Assembly (NCBI RefSeq): GCF_038502225.1
Contig: NW_027195400.1
Location: 124,001 to 188,000 of the forward strand
Source of the DNA: Cherax quadricarinatus
Taxonomy: Eukaryota; Arthropoda; Malacostraca; Decapoda; Parastacidae
DNA length: 64,000 nt
Reading direction: 5' to 3'
The position numbers were made by a program, and so were the translations under genes. Positions 43,985-53,981 of the stretch are shown here, in pieces (the stretch's first letter is position 1; each line of letters starts with the position of its first letter). A model generated the notes under the pieces. It was not told the DNA's origin, ran no database searches, and saw nothing but the letters and a program-made list of their open reading frames with translations.

Positions 43985-44885
43985 ATACTAGAAATGTATT
44001 CAGGTATTTGGGAGTGAACTTGTCAGAAGATGAGTCAATGAAAGGTGAAGAGAATCACAGAGCAGATGAAGGGAAAAAAGACGAGTGTGCACTGATACAC
44101 ATGTGGAGACAACTTTTATCCATGGAGGAAAAATAGGGCATGTACCAACACTGGTACAGTATATGAGTGTGAAGGCTGAGCTTGAAACATTGAATATTAT
44201 CTGAATATTATGCCAAAAATTTGGCATAACCAATGTGTAATTACCAGAAGTATAATTCAGAAAACTGAGGAGGGGTTGTTGAGGTGGTTTAGGCATTTGG
44301 AGAGGATGGAGCAGAATAAAATGACTGAAATGGTATATAAATCTGGGAAGAAAGGATGGAGAGGTAGGGGTCCAAATGTCCCAAGAAACTTGAAGAGAAG
44401 GGGTAAAGGAGGTTTGAGTACTAGAGGCTTAAACATAAAACATAACTCTGCTTTGGTGGGAGATGGCTGACATGTGAAAAAAAAAGAATAATAACAGAAA
44501 TTACAATGTGATGTGGGGTCACCAAGGAAATAACTGGATATGTAGTGAGGATGAAGAGGGATAAGATGATGAGGAGGAAGAAATCTGGTGTTTTAGGGGC
44601 TTGAGCATCCAGTAGATGTGTTAGAGTGAGAGCAAAGTAACTTTAATGAAGGAATTCAGGGGAAACTGATTAGCCAGACTTGAGCCCTGGAAGTGGGAAG
44701 GGCAATACCTACACTCTGAAGGAGGGTGGGGATGTTCAGTTGGCGGGTACTCTGAATTGTAATGTCACCACACTCCTGGCAAAACTGTGATTGAATGAAA
44801 GATGATGAACATGTTTTCTTCTTTGGGTCACCTTGTCTTGGTAGAAGATGGCTACTGAGATAAAAAAAAAAAAAAAAAAAAAAAA
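43985..44885 (+). pseudogene. Old RTE LINE relic (C-terminus and 3' UTR)
   Basis: Starts in FRYLGVNLSEDESMKGEENH-like sequence (43998 onward), the region after the RT core, with many stops. A recognisable segment at 44255-44360 reads IIQKTEEGLLRWFRHLERME, equivalent to VVQRAEEGLLRWFGHVERME in 39480-42388. The 3' UTR includes CTCTGAAGGAGGGTGGGGATG and the tail is an A run at 44862-44884. It is much older than the 39228 copy. Confidence 0.75.
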
Positions 44886-46019
44886 CACCTGGCCTGGGAC
44901 TGGGTCACATGGGCAGTGACCCCTGAAGCCATCTTCAGGGAACCCCATTGAAGATTCCTGTATGAGTATGAATATGGAATGAAGAAAGATAGACAACTTC
45001 AGCTACATTGACAAGGACTGCTATATTTGTGCAAGCACTGCTAAACATAGGAAGCCAGGTCAGGTGAAAAATTCCCCAGAGGCTTCCACACTCTCTTAAC
45101 ATGCTCATAGGAGTAACAGTCCAGGTAATTCAAAATCAGCACTGTGGCTTGAAAGCCACAAAGCAAGACAAATTTTCATATGCCAGTACTGTATTGGTAA
45201 TGACCTGTAACAGCAGATTTAAGGCAGACTATCCAAGCACCACTAGGGATTTTTAGAAGCAGCAGCCATTCAAAGGTGTAAGGCCAAAAAACAGCATAAC
45301 AAAAGATTTCTCCAGGTTGCACTACCTCTAACCTTGCTTGTGTATTAAGAAAATTTAACAATGCCTGTACATGGGAGTTAACCACACATGGACCTATCAC
45401 TCACAAGATACTACAATCCTCCTTCCCACTTTTGTTACCCAGTACATACAGAGATAAGAAACCACTTGGACCCAAAAAATAAAACATGGGGAAAAAAAAT
45501 CTGTATATTTTGTCGTGTTGGAGTCTCTTTAGCAAATATTCTATGCTGAAGAAGGTCCCTGACTAAAGACAAAATATACAGATCTCTCTCTTACCTGCAT
45601 TTTATTTTTCAACCTTTTAGGGCTGGGTCAGATGTCAGAGCGTGGAGAGAAAAAAAAACTCGAAAAATATGAAAATTGAGTTATTGTTACCAAAAAATAG
45701 CTGAACTTTCTGGCTACACTCTGGTATAATTATTATCCTCGTACAATGTTTCTAAAAGGAATTACAGGCATTTATAACAGGCATGGTGACAGCGCCTTGC
45801 CTCACATTGCGTAACAAGCGCTGACGCGGCATTGTTTATGTTTAACCCCCCCCGTGTTATTTTTATCGTTTTCTTATATCTTTATGTCCAGTATAATACA
45901 AATTCACCGTCTGAGATCATGGCAGAGTGGGCGGAGATAATATGATCAAGTAACCAGTCAGGTACCCTGGGTATAGTACCCAAAATGGCCGACACCTCCA
46001 GCCAACAAAATGTTGCATA
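44886..46019. other. No gene recognised; one inverted repeat
   Basis: Mostly AT-rich. A perfect 16-bp inverted repeat (ATCTGTATATTTTGTC at 45499-45514, complement at 45568-45583) encloses 53 nt. The last 120 bases hold ACCCTGGGTATAGTACCC. It is probably host non-coding DNA forming the target of the BEL insertion. Confidence 0.5.
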
Positions 46020-46024
46020 CCCAC

Positions 46025-47225
46025 TGTGGAAAATTTTTGATTTTCCGAAGCTATAGCGCCTAATAGGTGTTTAATGTGTCGATACGAGTCAAAAATGTAT
46101 TTGACAATAGGGTAGAACCAAGAGTTCCCTTTGCGCATGCGCGGATGTGCGGGGGGATAGGTGGACTCGGGCCAGGGGGGAGGCGGGAGTGTTTTGAATG
46201 TGGTGAGGAGGCTGGGAAAGCATGGAACCACGAAATTGGCATTCACGGCGGGCTAAGGATTAATATAGGCCTCATTTCATAATCGGAAGTGTCGTAACTG
46301 TTCCTGGTGGGGAGTGAGGGAACGTGATTTACGGGACCACGGTAATAGAGTGGTAAAATGAGTGAATAAGCGTAGGACCGATGGTGACTGGCGCGTCACC
46401 ATGGACTGTGTCCCGGGGAAAATTACCCTTGGTTTAATCATCACTCATCGGTCTCAGATCTTAATGGAGTGATCTCTAATGTGTATAATAATTATGAGAC
46501 ATTAAATCGTCTTGTGAATTGTAATGTAATTAATGATAATAACGCTAAGTTAAGATAATGCGTGAAGTGAAATAAGTCGCCTTGCTCCGAGTGAACACGC
46601 TAGACCTCGTTGTTCCCGTCCGAGGAAAGTGAAGTGCATTGAGTCACGACTTCTAAAGCGGGACAAACCAACGGATACCTCGTCCTGCTGGAATGAGAAC
46701 CGTGTTGGTGTAGCAGGACATCAAAATGAGATGGTGAATGGAGGAAATAAGGAGTATCAATCACCCACAGTTAAGTAACCCTTCTAGTTATAACAGACTG
46801 ATGCTGGCCAGTTAGGTATGTTGTAATTGGATAGGTTATGAGTGATCCAGCTACATCAAGTGACCACCAGAGAACATCTGGTAAGTGGTGGGATTATGTA
46901 CAAATGTTTTTCCTTGATGGATGTATCCATGTGTATCCTACCCCCCCCCCCTTCATTCAGCTAAACTAATATAATCTATACAGTCCACAATTAATTAGTA
47001 GCACCGTACTTGTGGGTGCTATCCAATCCATACTGGTCTCGGATAGATATGGATAAGATTGTGAGGTCGAAGGAACCACTTGCCGCGACCAGGGGTGGTT
47101 AAGTTTTCTCACATGTCTACACGGGGTGACTACGGTAAACAATATGGTTGTCTCCCAATGAGATTACTGGTATGTATATAATGTTGAGGTACATACAGGT
47201 AAGCACCCCTAGAAAATTTTCCATA
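46025..47225 (+). repeat. 5' LTR of BEL/Pao element
   Basis: 1,201 bp starting TGTGGAAAATTTTTG and ending AAAATTTTCCATA, so the termini are partly inverted. It should hold the promoter and polyadenylation signals; I could not place them confidently. It includes an 11-C run near 46940. Small open frames inside it are not supported as genes. Confidence 0.92.
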
Positions 47226-47234
47226 TCTACCCGT

Positions 47235-47252
47235 TGGTCCTTCCTGAACCGG
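47235..47252 (+). promoter_or_regulatory. Candidate primer-binding site
   Basis: TGGTCCTTCCTGAACCGG begins with the TGG that pairs with tRNA CCA ends, nine bases after the LTR. The complement ends GAAGGACCA, as tRNA-Tyr does, but the full match was not verified. Confidence 0.35.
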
Positions 47253-47482
47253 ATGCAATCAGTGAAAAAATTAATTTAATTAATTACTTAATAATTAAGT
47301 GACTGATTGAAGGAAGTGGGTGTAGGGTGCACAAGTTTAATCGATCGTGTGATGGATGATAATTAGCCCAATAAATTGCTAGCACATGGGTGGCTAGGAT
47401 TTATACAAGACTAAAGTGCAAGAATTACTCTTATAAGGCGCCTACTTAAGTTGTATAATCAGTGATTAATAATTCTCTAACC

Positions 47483-47944
47483 ATGACTGGATCTAATGGA
47501 GTTAATGTGGCTGACAAGTCCGTGAATTTTAGAGTAATGAAAGCATCATTACAGGCTATTAAAAGCCATGTGACGAAGGCATTTGATTTAGTGAATCAAA
47601 GAACTGTGAACCTTAATGAATTAAAGTTATATTTAGATGTTTTAGAGAGTAGATTTGATTGGTACAAATTGTGGTTTAAAGACTGTGAAAGAGATCTGCT
47701 GGAGAATTGTGCAGATGGAATGGAAATGAATGTTTTAATTAATCAACATTACGAATTGGAAGAAAAACTGCCTTGTAAAAGTAAGGCTTTGAATAAATTA
47801 AAGGGTGTAAGCCAGGCAGTTGGTCAACCTATTAATGCAAAGGGTGGGCTTGCCAAAACCTCCAGAGTACGGTCTGGAGGAAATCAGACTAGGTCGGCAG
47901 GAATTAATTGTTCAATTGCAGACCAGTCAGCCAAACAGTTCTAA
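47483..47944 (+). CDS. BEL/Pao gag N-terminal domain, truncated
   Basis: 153 residues from the ATG at 47483. VMKASLQAIKSHVTKAFDLV, then NELKLYLDVLESRFDWYKLW and INQHYELEEKL make a helical region like the DUF1759 gag domain of BEL/Pao elements. Cys residues are few and no knuckles occur before the stop. The gag zinc region lies downstream in another open segment (48141-48578), so the original polyprotein has been split by frame changes around 47945-48140. Function: capsid-like assembly, inferred from family. Confidence 0.65.
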   Translation: MTGSNGVNVADKSVNFRVMKASLQAIKSHVTKAFDLVNQRTVNLNELKLYLDVLESRFDWYKLWFKDCERDLLENCADGMEMNVLINQHYELEEKLPCKSKALNKLKGVSQAVGQPINAKGGLAKTSRVRSGGNQTRSAGINCSIADQSAKQF

Positions 47945-48140
47945 GGATATAACACATAATGATCTGAAGTATCTGTCAAGTCGCAAAAGGGAAAAATAAT
48001 CCCAGTGGTAATAATCATAGTTAAGAGTTAAATAGGCACATATCAAGTCAGGAATCAGTAATAGTGGTTCCTCACATCAAGGTAAGAGGAATAAGTACCT
48101 CAGTAAGTGTAACACAGTTAATAAGAGGTCAGGCAAGGAA

Positions 48141-48578
48141 AAGAGAGACTGCCTCTTCTGCCAGGGTACTCATTTCACTAAAAATTGTAATGCCTATAAT
48201 TCATGGGATATTAAAGTGGAAAGAATGAAAGAACTTGACAGATTTATCAGATGTCTAGATAATCATAATGTAAAGGATTGTCATACCAAATTGAACAGTT
48301 GCTATCAATGCAACAAGGGAAGGCACCATACAGTTATGTGCAGGGTTGTATGTGATTCTTATAATAATGGTGACAATAATGATAATGTTAATAACCCTGA
48401 CACTACAGTGACTGATGTAAAGGTTGCAGCTAATGGCAATAATGATGGCCTAGCTGAGGTAGCCTTGCCGGCGTTGGATGTAATAATTCAGGATAAAGGG
48501 CATAAATCCAAAAGCATGCGGCGTCACTCTCCTCAACACTGGTACGGGCCATGTAATATATGGCAGACTACCGCCTAG
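48141..48578 (+). pseudogene. BEL/Pao gag zinc-knuckle region
   Basis: Open segment with CLFCQGTHFTKNC, a degraded middle knuckle (CLDNHNVKDC, lacking its first Cys pair partner) and CYQCNKGRHHTVMC, which fits C-x2-C-x4-H-x4-C. This triple arrangement and the HH of the last motif are typical of BEL/Pao between gag and protease. The following LPALDVIIQDKGHKSKSMR resembles the start of the protease domain, which is then cut off. Confidence 0.7.
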
Positions 48579-49104
48579 TAATAATGACTAGAAGTAGTGA
48601 ATACAGTCACGGTGTCTTGCTCATAAAAGGTCAACCCAGTACAAGTATTCTTCTGATGTTGAACCAGTCTAATTTGTGGGAGCTGGACAGCATAGGGATT
48701 AATATAAATGAGGAAAGTCCAAATGATTCCTTTACTCAGGAACAATACCTGAAGGATGTTAAATTTGAATCTGGACATTACTGGGTGCGACTTCCGTGGA
48801 AGCTCAACCGTCCAGAATTATCTACTAATTATAGGATGGCGTATGGACAGTTAACGGGCCCAGCTCTGCGAACTGAGCAAGACACCAAAATTGTTGACTG
48901 CTTATAATGATATAATTAATAAACAGTTAAATAATAAATTGTTCTTACTTCAGGCGACGATAAATGCACACCTTAAGTGCACAGGTGGTCCACTGAACGA
49001 AGTAATTGGGTAAATAATCTTATGTGGACAATTTCCGGGTGTGACGTCAACTGAAGAGGAACTAATAAGGATATGTGAAGGGGTTAATGAAATAATGCAG
49101 TAAG
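48560..49104 (+). pseudogene. BEL/Pao pol fragments (pre-RT and RT)
   Basis: 48655-48905 encodes LWELDSIGININEE and FESGHYWVRLPWKLNRPELS, then NYRMAYGQL, matching the segment before the RT in BEL/Pao (FWELESIGI...LPWK...L..NY). The frame stops at 48907. At about 49012-49100 a second piece reads VNNLMWTI, then after a frame change TSTEEELIRICEGVNEIMQ. This fits the YVDDL active-site strand and the helix after it, with the catalytic aspartates lost. Most of the RT palm, and probably the protease, are missing. Confidence 0.6.
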
Positions 49105-49962
49105 GTGCTGGGGCTGACTTGGGATACTGAGAGAGACTTGTTATTGTTAAAGTCTCATAATTCCAGTATGCCCAATAAATTAATCCAGGGAGCATAGGCT
49201 TATGCCCCTGAGGGAATGGAACACTAATTAGTCCATTTTGAGGGTTCAATAAATATGGATGGCCATGGAGTTGGTGCCTATATGCAGTAATGTGCTGGGG
49301 CTGACTTGGGATACTGAGAGAGACTTGTTATTGTTAAAGTCTCATAATTCCAGTATGCCAAATAAATTAATCCAGGGAGCATAGGCTTATGCCCCTGAGA
49401 GAATGGAACACTAATTAGTCCATTTTGAGGGATCAATAAATATGGATGGCCATGGAGTTGGTGCCTATATGCAGTAATGTGCTGGGGCTGACCTGGGATA
49501 TTGAGAGAGACTTGTTATTGTTAAAGTCTCATAATTCCAGTATGCCCAATAAATTAATCCAGGGAGCATAGGCTTATGCCCCTGAGAGAATGGAACACTA
49601 ATTAGTCCATTTTGAGGGATCAATAAATATGGATGGTCATGGAGTTGGTGCCTATATGCAGTAATGTGCTGGGGCTGACTTGGGATACTGGGAGAGACTT
49701 GTTATTGTTAAAGTCTCATAATTCCAGTATGCCCAATAAATTAATCCAGGGAGCATAGGCTTATGCCCCTGAGAGAACGGAACACTAATTAGTCCATTTT
49801 AAGGGTTCAATAAATATGGATGGCCATGGAGTTGGTGCCTATATGCAGTAATGTGCTGGGGCTGACTTGGGATACTGAGAGAGACTTGTTATTGTAAAGT
49901 CTCATAATTCCAGTATGCCCAACAAATTAGCCCCGAGAGCATAGACTTAGTGTCATACCTTA
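49105..49962 (+). repeat. 187-bp tandem repeat inside BEL/Pao, about 4.6 units
   Basis: Unit starts (GTGCTGGGGCTGAC) at 49105, 49292, 49479, 49666 and 49853, exactly 187 bp apart; the last unit is partial. In one frame each unit reads VLGLTWDTERDLLLLKSHNS, resembling the LGLKWD motif after the RT in BEL/Pao. Another part reads NMDGHGVGAYMQ, reminiscent of its RNase H-like segment. A short pol fragment has apparently been amplified within the element. Confidence 0.93.
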
Positions 49963-50173
49963 CAATAAGAGGGAAATTGTTAATACCAGAAGCATGGAGG
50001 CTTGAGTGTGCTTTGGATGGAGCCCTACCCGAGGAGTTAACAGGTGGAAAGAATTAATGGGAGATTATGTAAATATCAATGTTGGAGTTCCCAAGCCAGG
50101 TGGCCAGTGAAGATGGGAAAATTGTACTCCACATTATGTAAGTCGTCTAGCAACGACCTCCGCCCGGCCGCAG
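49963..50173 (+). other. Interior between tandem repeat and 3' LTR
   Basis: Contains ASEDGKIVLHIM and RPPPGRSVEN-like readings that could be the end of pol running into the LTR, with stops. There is no clear polypurine tract before the LTR; the last bases are C-rich. Confidence 0.4.
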
Positions 50174-51375
50174 TGTGGAAAATTTTTGATTTTCCGAAGC
50201 TATAGCGCCTAATAGGTGTTTAATGTGTCGATACGAGTCAAAAATGTATTTGACAATAGGGTAGAACCAAGAGTTCCCTTTGCGCATGCGTGGATGTGCG
50301 GGGGGATAGGTGGACTCGGGCCAGGGGGGAGGCGGGAGTGTTTTGAATGTGGTGAGGAGGCTGGGAAAGCATGGAACCACGAAATTGGCATTCACGGCGG
50401 CCTAAGGATTAATATAGGCCTCATTTCATAATCGGAAGTGTCGTAACTGTTCCTGGTGGGGAGTGAGGGAACGTGATTTACGGGACCACGGTAATAGAGT
50501 GGTAAAATGAGTGAATAAGGGTAGGACCGATGGTGACTGGCGCGTCACCATGGACTGTGTCCCGGGGAAAATTACCCTTGGTTTAATCATCACTCATCGG
50601 TCTCAGATCTTAATGGAGTGATCTCTAATGTGTATAATAATTATGAGACATTAAATCGTCTTGTGAATTGTAATGTAATTAATGATAATAACGCTAAGTT
50701 AAGATAATGCGTGAAGTGAAATAAGTCGCCTTGCTCCGAGTGAACACGCTAGACCTCGTTGTTCCCGTCCGAGGAAAGTGAAGTGCATTGAGTCACGACT
50801 TCTAAAGCGGGACAAACCAATGGATACCTCGTCCTGCTGGAATGAGAACCGTGTCGGTGTAGCAGGACATCGAAATGAGATGGTGAATGGAGGAAATAAG
50901 GAGTATCAATCACCCACAGTTAAGTAACCCTTCTAGTTATAACAGACTGATGCTGGCCAGTTAGGTATGTTGTAATTGGATAGGTTATGAGTGATCCAGC
51001 TACATCAAGTGACCACCAGAGAACATCTGGTAAGTGGTGGGATTATGTACAAATGTTTTTCCTTGATGGATGTATCCATGTGTATCCTACCCCCCCCCCC
51101 CTTCATTCAGCTAAACTAATATAATCTATACAGTCCACAATTAATTAGTAGCACCGTACTTGTGGGTGCTATCCAATCCATACTGGTCTCGGATAGATAT
51201 GGATAAGATTGTGAGGTCGAAGGAACCACTTGCCGCGACCAGGGGTGGTTAAGTTTTCTCACATGTCTACACGGGGTGACTACGGTAAACAATATGGTTG
51301 TCTCCCAATGAGATTACTGGTATGTATATAATGTTGAGGTACATACAGGTAAGCACCCCTAGAAAATTTTCCATA
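50174..51375 (+). repeat. 3' LTR of BEL/Pao element
   Basis: 1,202 bp, almost identical to 46025-47225. Differences seen: GCGCGG/GCGTGG near 50290, GGCGGGC/GGCGGCC near 50401, AAGCG/AAGGG near 50520, CCAACGG/CCAATGG near 50820, two near 50855-50872 and one extra C in the C run. Confidence 0.92.
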
Positions 51376-51483
51376 CCCACGCTAATATCAGTTATAAGGC
51401 TTATTTATCTATCACAATTGATCTATTATGACATAATGCAATATAATAATAGCATATAAACATAAAAAGTACACCTTGGCCCG

Positions 51484-51777
51484 GTGGCCTGGTGGCTAAA
51501 GCTCCCGCTTCACACACGGAGGGCCCGGGTTCGATTCCCGGCGGGTGGAAACATTTCGACACGTTTCCTTACACCTATCGTCCTGTTCACCTAGCAGCAA
51601 ATAGGTACCTGGGTGTTAGTCGACTGGTATGGGTCGCATCCTGGGGGACAAGATTAAGGACCCCAATGGAAATAAGTTAGACAGTCCTCGATGACGCACT
51701 GACTTTCTTGGGTTATCCTGGGTGGCTAACCCTCCGGGGTTAAAAATCCGAACGAAATCTTATCTTAATATATAGCA
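51484..51777 (+). mobile_element. tRNA-derived SINE, copy 2
   Basis: Better preserved than 36324-36611. Box A is TGGCTAAAGCTCC and box B is GGGTTCGATTCC within CCCGG...CCGGC pairing. The body reads GGACCCCAATGGAAATAAGT, then TTCTTGGGTTATCCTGGGT, with a short ATCTTATCTTA end. It is not a tRNA gene: the sequence runs on for over 200 bp and the 5' acceptor strand is not tRNA-like. Confidence 0.88.
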
Positions 51778-52612
51778 TAATATGATGCCCCGAGAAAAAA
51801 ATTTCTATCGATATATTCCCTGAAGGTGAAGAAAGGGTCCGTTCTCTAATATGTGATGAGAGAAAACGGATTTACAATGGTTAACTGTAATAAACACTCG
51901 TAGGTCACGGAAAAAGTGTAAAATAAAGCGAATTTTTCGGGGAAAAAAAATATTTCCCGGGCACCTGGGGTGCTGCGCGCTTCGGCCTATATCTCGAAAG
52001 TAAGTTATTTACCTATTTAGGGGCACTCCATCCTTATTTATGAATGAATTGATTTGATTTTCACAACAAACATAGAAGAATGATTGCTTTACAATGTGAT
52101 ATGTTCCTTTCTGAACTATCCCAAATATTTTCAGATTTGTGTGGGCAACAAGACCGACATCTTCCAAAATGTCAAAAAAGTTATGAAACTTTATTTTTTT
52201 TTAGCATGAAGATAAGATTTATTATATAATTGGGGCCTTACAAATGATGGAATTAGAAGTGTTCTATCAGCAGCAAGTGTCAAAAACCACTTTTCCAAGT
52301 ACCACTGAGTACTTGAGTACTGCCAAATGTAATTTTTCGTAAATTTTGCATATTTCATTTCCTTTTTGGCCGATATGATTGAAACTTCAGCAAAGGCTCT
52401 TTAATATAAGCTTCTAATAGTACACCAAAAATGAATGTAATCGGTTCATAAATAAAGAAGTCGAGTAATTTTGAGCGAACCATGCCTTTAGCTTTTATCC
52501 AAGTATTTGTTTTTGTCTACAGACATGATAAAGACTATGGTATAGTGAAATGCCCTATGTGTTATTTATATACTAGCTGGTACTTGTTGATACAGAAGTG
52601 TACAATACTTGC
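51778..52612. other. AT-rich, probably intron
   Basis: No coding frame or element recognised. It lies 3' of the minus-strand UTP11-like exon and is likely intronic. Confidence 0.5.
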
Positions 52613-52723
52613 CATCAGTTTCTTCCGCTCTTCCAGTTTCTCTTTCATAATCCGTAACTTGTTTCCTCTCTCAATCCTCTGAGCCAACTCCTTGTATGCC
52701 TTTCTCTTGCAATTTGAAACTGT
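52613..52723 (-). CDS. UTP11: UTP11-like exon (SSU processome)
   Basis: A 111-bp, 37-codon exon on the minus strand encodes NCKRKAYKELAQRIERGNKL, then RIMKEKLEERKKLM. This closely resembles the late part of UTP11, where human has KQYNCLTQRIEREKKLFVIA, then QKIQTRKDLM. UTP11 acts in the nucleolus in 18S pre-rRNA processing. The acceptor is good (T-rich tract then TTTGTAG, with AG at 52725-52724). After the last ATG the sequence is GCAAGT, so the donor would be the minor GC class; reading on gives MASIVHFCINKYQ and a stop, unlike the family. Earlier exons lie right of the window edge or were not recognised, and the last exon was not found. This is the only host coding segment I support. Confidence 0.68.
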
Positions 52724-52881
52724 CTACAAATAAAGAAAAAATCATAATGTATACACAGTACCCCACTGTAATAATTTGTTTAAAAAGTAAGTTCATCATT
52801 TAACATTTTCACAATCACTCATACATAATCATTGTCTTTGCAGAGGCATTCAGATACTACAGCTTAGATGTCCTTCCAAAC

Positions 52882-53066
52882 TGCCAATATCCTAAACCCC
52901 TCCTTTAAAGTGCAGCATTGTACTTCCCACTTCCAGGACTCAAGTCCGGCTAACCAGTTTTCCTGAATTAGTTCACAAAATATTACCCTACTCACACTCC
53001 AACAGCTCGCCAGGTCCCAAAAATCATTTGCCTCCATGCATTCCTATCTAACCCGCTCATGAACGC
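52882..53066 (-). mobile_element. RTE LINE 3' UTR fragment
   Basis: Matches 39350-39540 with moderate divergence: ACTTCCAGGACTCAAGTCCGG and CTACTCACACTCCAACAGCTC. No coding part. A CR1-a copy begins immediately after, at 53067. Confidence 0.7.
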
Positions 53067-53101
53067 TTTACCTGGAGTTTACCTGGAGAGAGTTCCGGGG
53101 G

Positions 53102-53820
53102 TCAACGTCCCCGCGGCCCGGTCTGTGACCAGGCCTCCTGGTGGATCAGAGCCTGATCAACCAGGCTGTTGCTGCTGGCTGCACGCAAACCAACGTACGA
53201 GCCACAGCCCGGCTGATCCGGAACTGACTTTAGGTGCTTGTCCAGTGCCAGCTTGAAGACTGCCAGGGGTCTGTTGGTAATCCCCCTTATGTGTGCTGAG
53301 AGGCAGTTGAACAGTCTCGGGCCCCTGACACTTATTGTATGGTCTCTTAACGTGCTAGTGACACCCCTGCTTTTCATTGGGGGGATGGTGCATCGTCTGC
53401 CAAGTCTTTTGCTTTCCTAGTGAGTGATTTTCGAGTGCAAGTTCGGTACTAGTCCCTCTAGGATTTTCCAGGTGTATATAATCATGTATCTCTCCCTCCT
53501 GCGTTCCAGGGAATACAGGTTTAGGAACCTCAAGCGCTCCCAATAATTGAGGTGTTTTATCTCCATTATGCGCGCCATGAAAGTTCTCTGTACATTTTCT
53601 AGGTCGGCAATTTCACCTGCCTTGAAAGGTGCTGTTAGTGTGCAGCAATATGCCAGCCTAGATAGAACAAGTGACCTGAAGAGTGTCATCATGGGCATGG
53701 CCTCATTAGTTTTGAAGGTACTCATTATACATCCTGTCATTTTTCTAGCAGATGCGATTGATACAATGTTATGGTCCTTGAAGGTGAGATCCTCCGACAT
53801 GATCACTCCCAGGTCTTTGA
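53102..53820 (-). pseudogene. CR1-a ORF, C-terminal piece
   Basis: Encodes KDLGVIMSEDLTFKDH through RLFNCLSAHIRGITNRP to the end. The frame is broken near 53420, where CTA replaces the CGA seen in other copies, giving a stop in sense after KITH. It is cut at 53820 by the I-b insertion. Confidence 0.8.
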
Positions 53821-53981
53821 TTTTAGATTTTGCCACCGAAGTGGCTAGTTTATTGTGCACCCCATATCCATCCTGTGGACGGTAGCGCGAGAGCATATGG
53901 ATACACAAAAGGCCTAGGAACTAGGCCCCAAAGGGTTAACAGGAATACATATGGATTTATATCTACATATCTATAGTTCAC

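Larger units (their letters stand above)
46025..51375 (+). mobile_element. BEL/Pao LTR retrotransposon, young but defective
   Basis: 5,351 bp with two direct LTRs of about 1.2 kb and a 5-bp target-site duplication CCCAC (46020-46024 and 51376-51380). The interior carries a gag start, zinc knuckles and pol remnants of BEL/Pao type, but only 2.9 kb where a full element needs roughly twice that. The LTRs differ at about six bases plus one C-run length, so insertion was recent. The decayed interior therefore already existed in the parent RNA, and movement needed proteins from a complete relative. Confidence 0.88.

Noticed and set aside
46067..46282. Small open frames repeated at 46067 and 50216
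   Set aside because: They lie inside the two LTR copies and are duplicated only because the LTR is; no recognisable protein.
51484..51560. tRNA gene
   Set aside because: Boxes A and B are present, but the acceptor stem is not intact and the sequence continues as a 290-bp SINE with an ATCTT tail; a second copy lies at 36324-36611.
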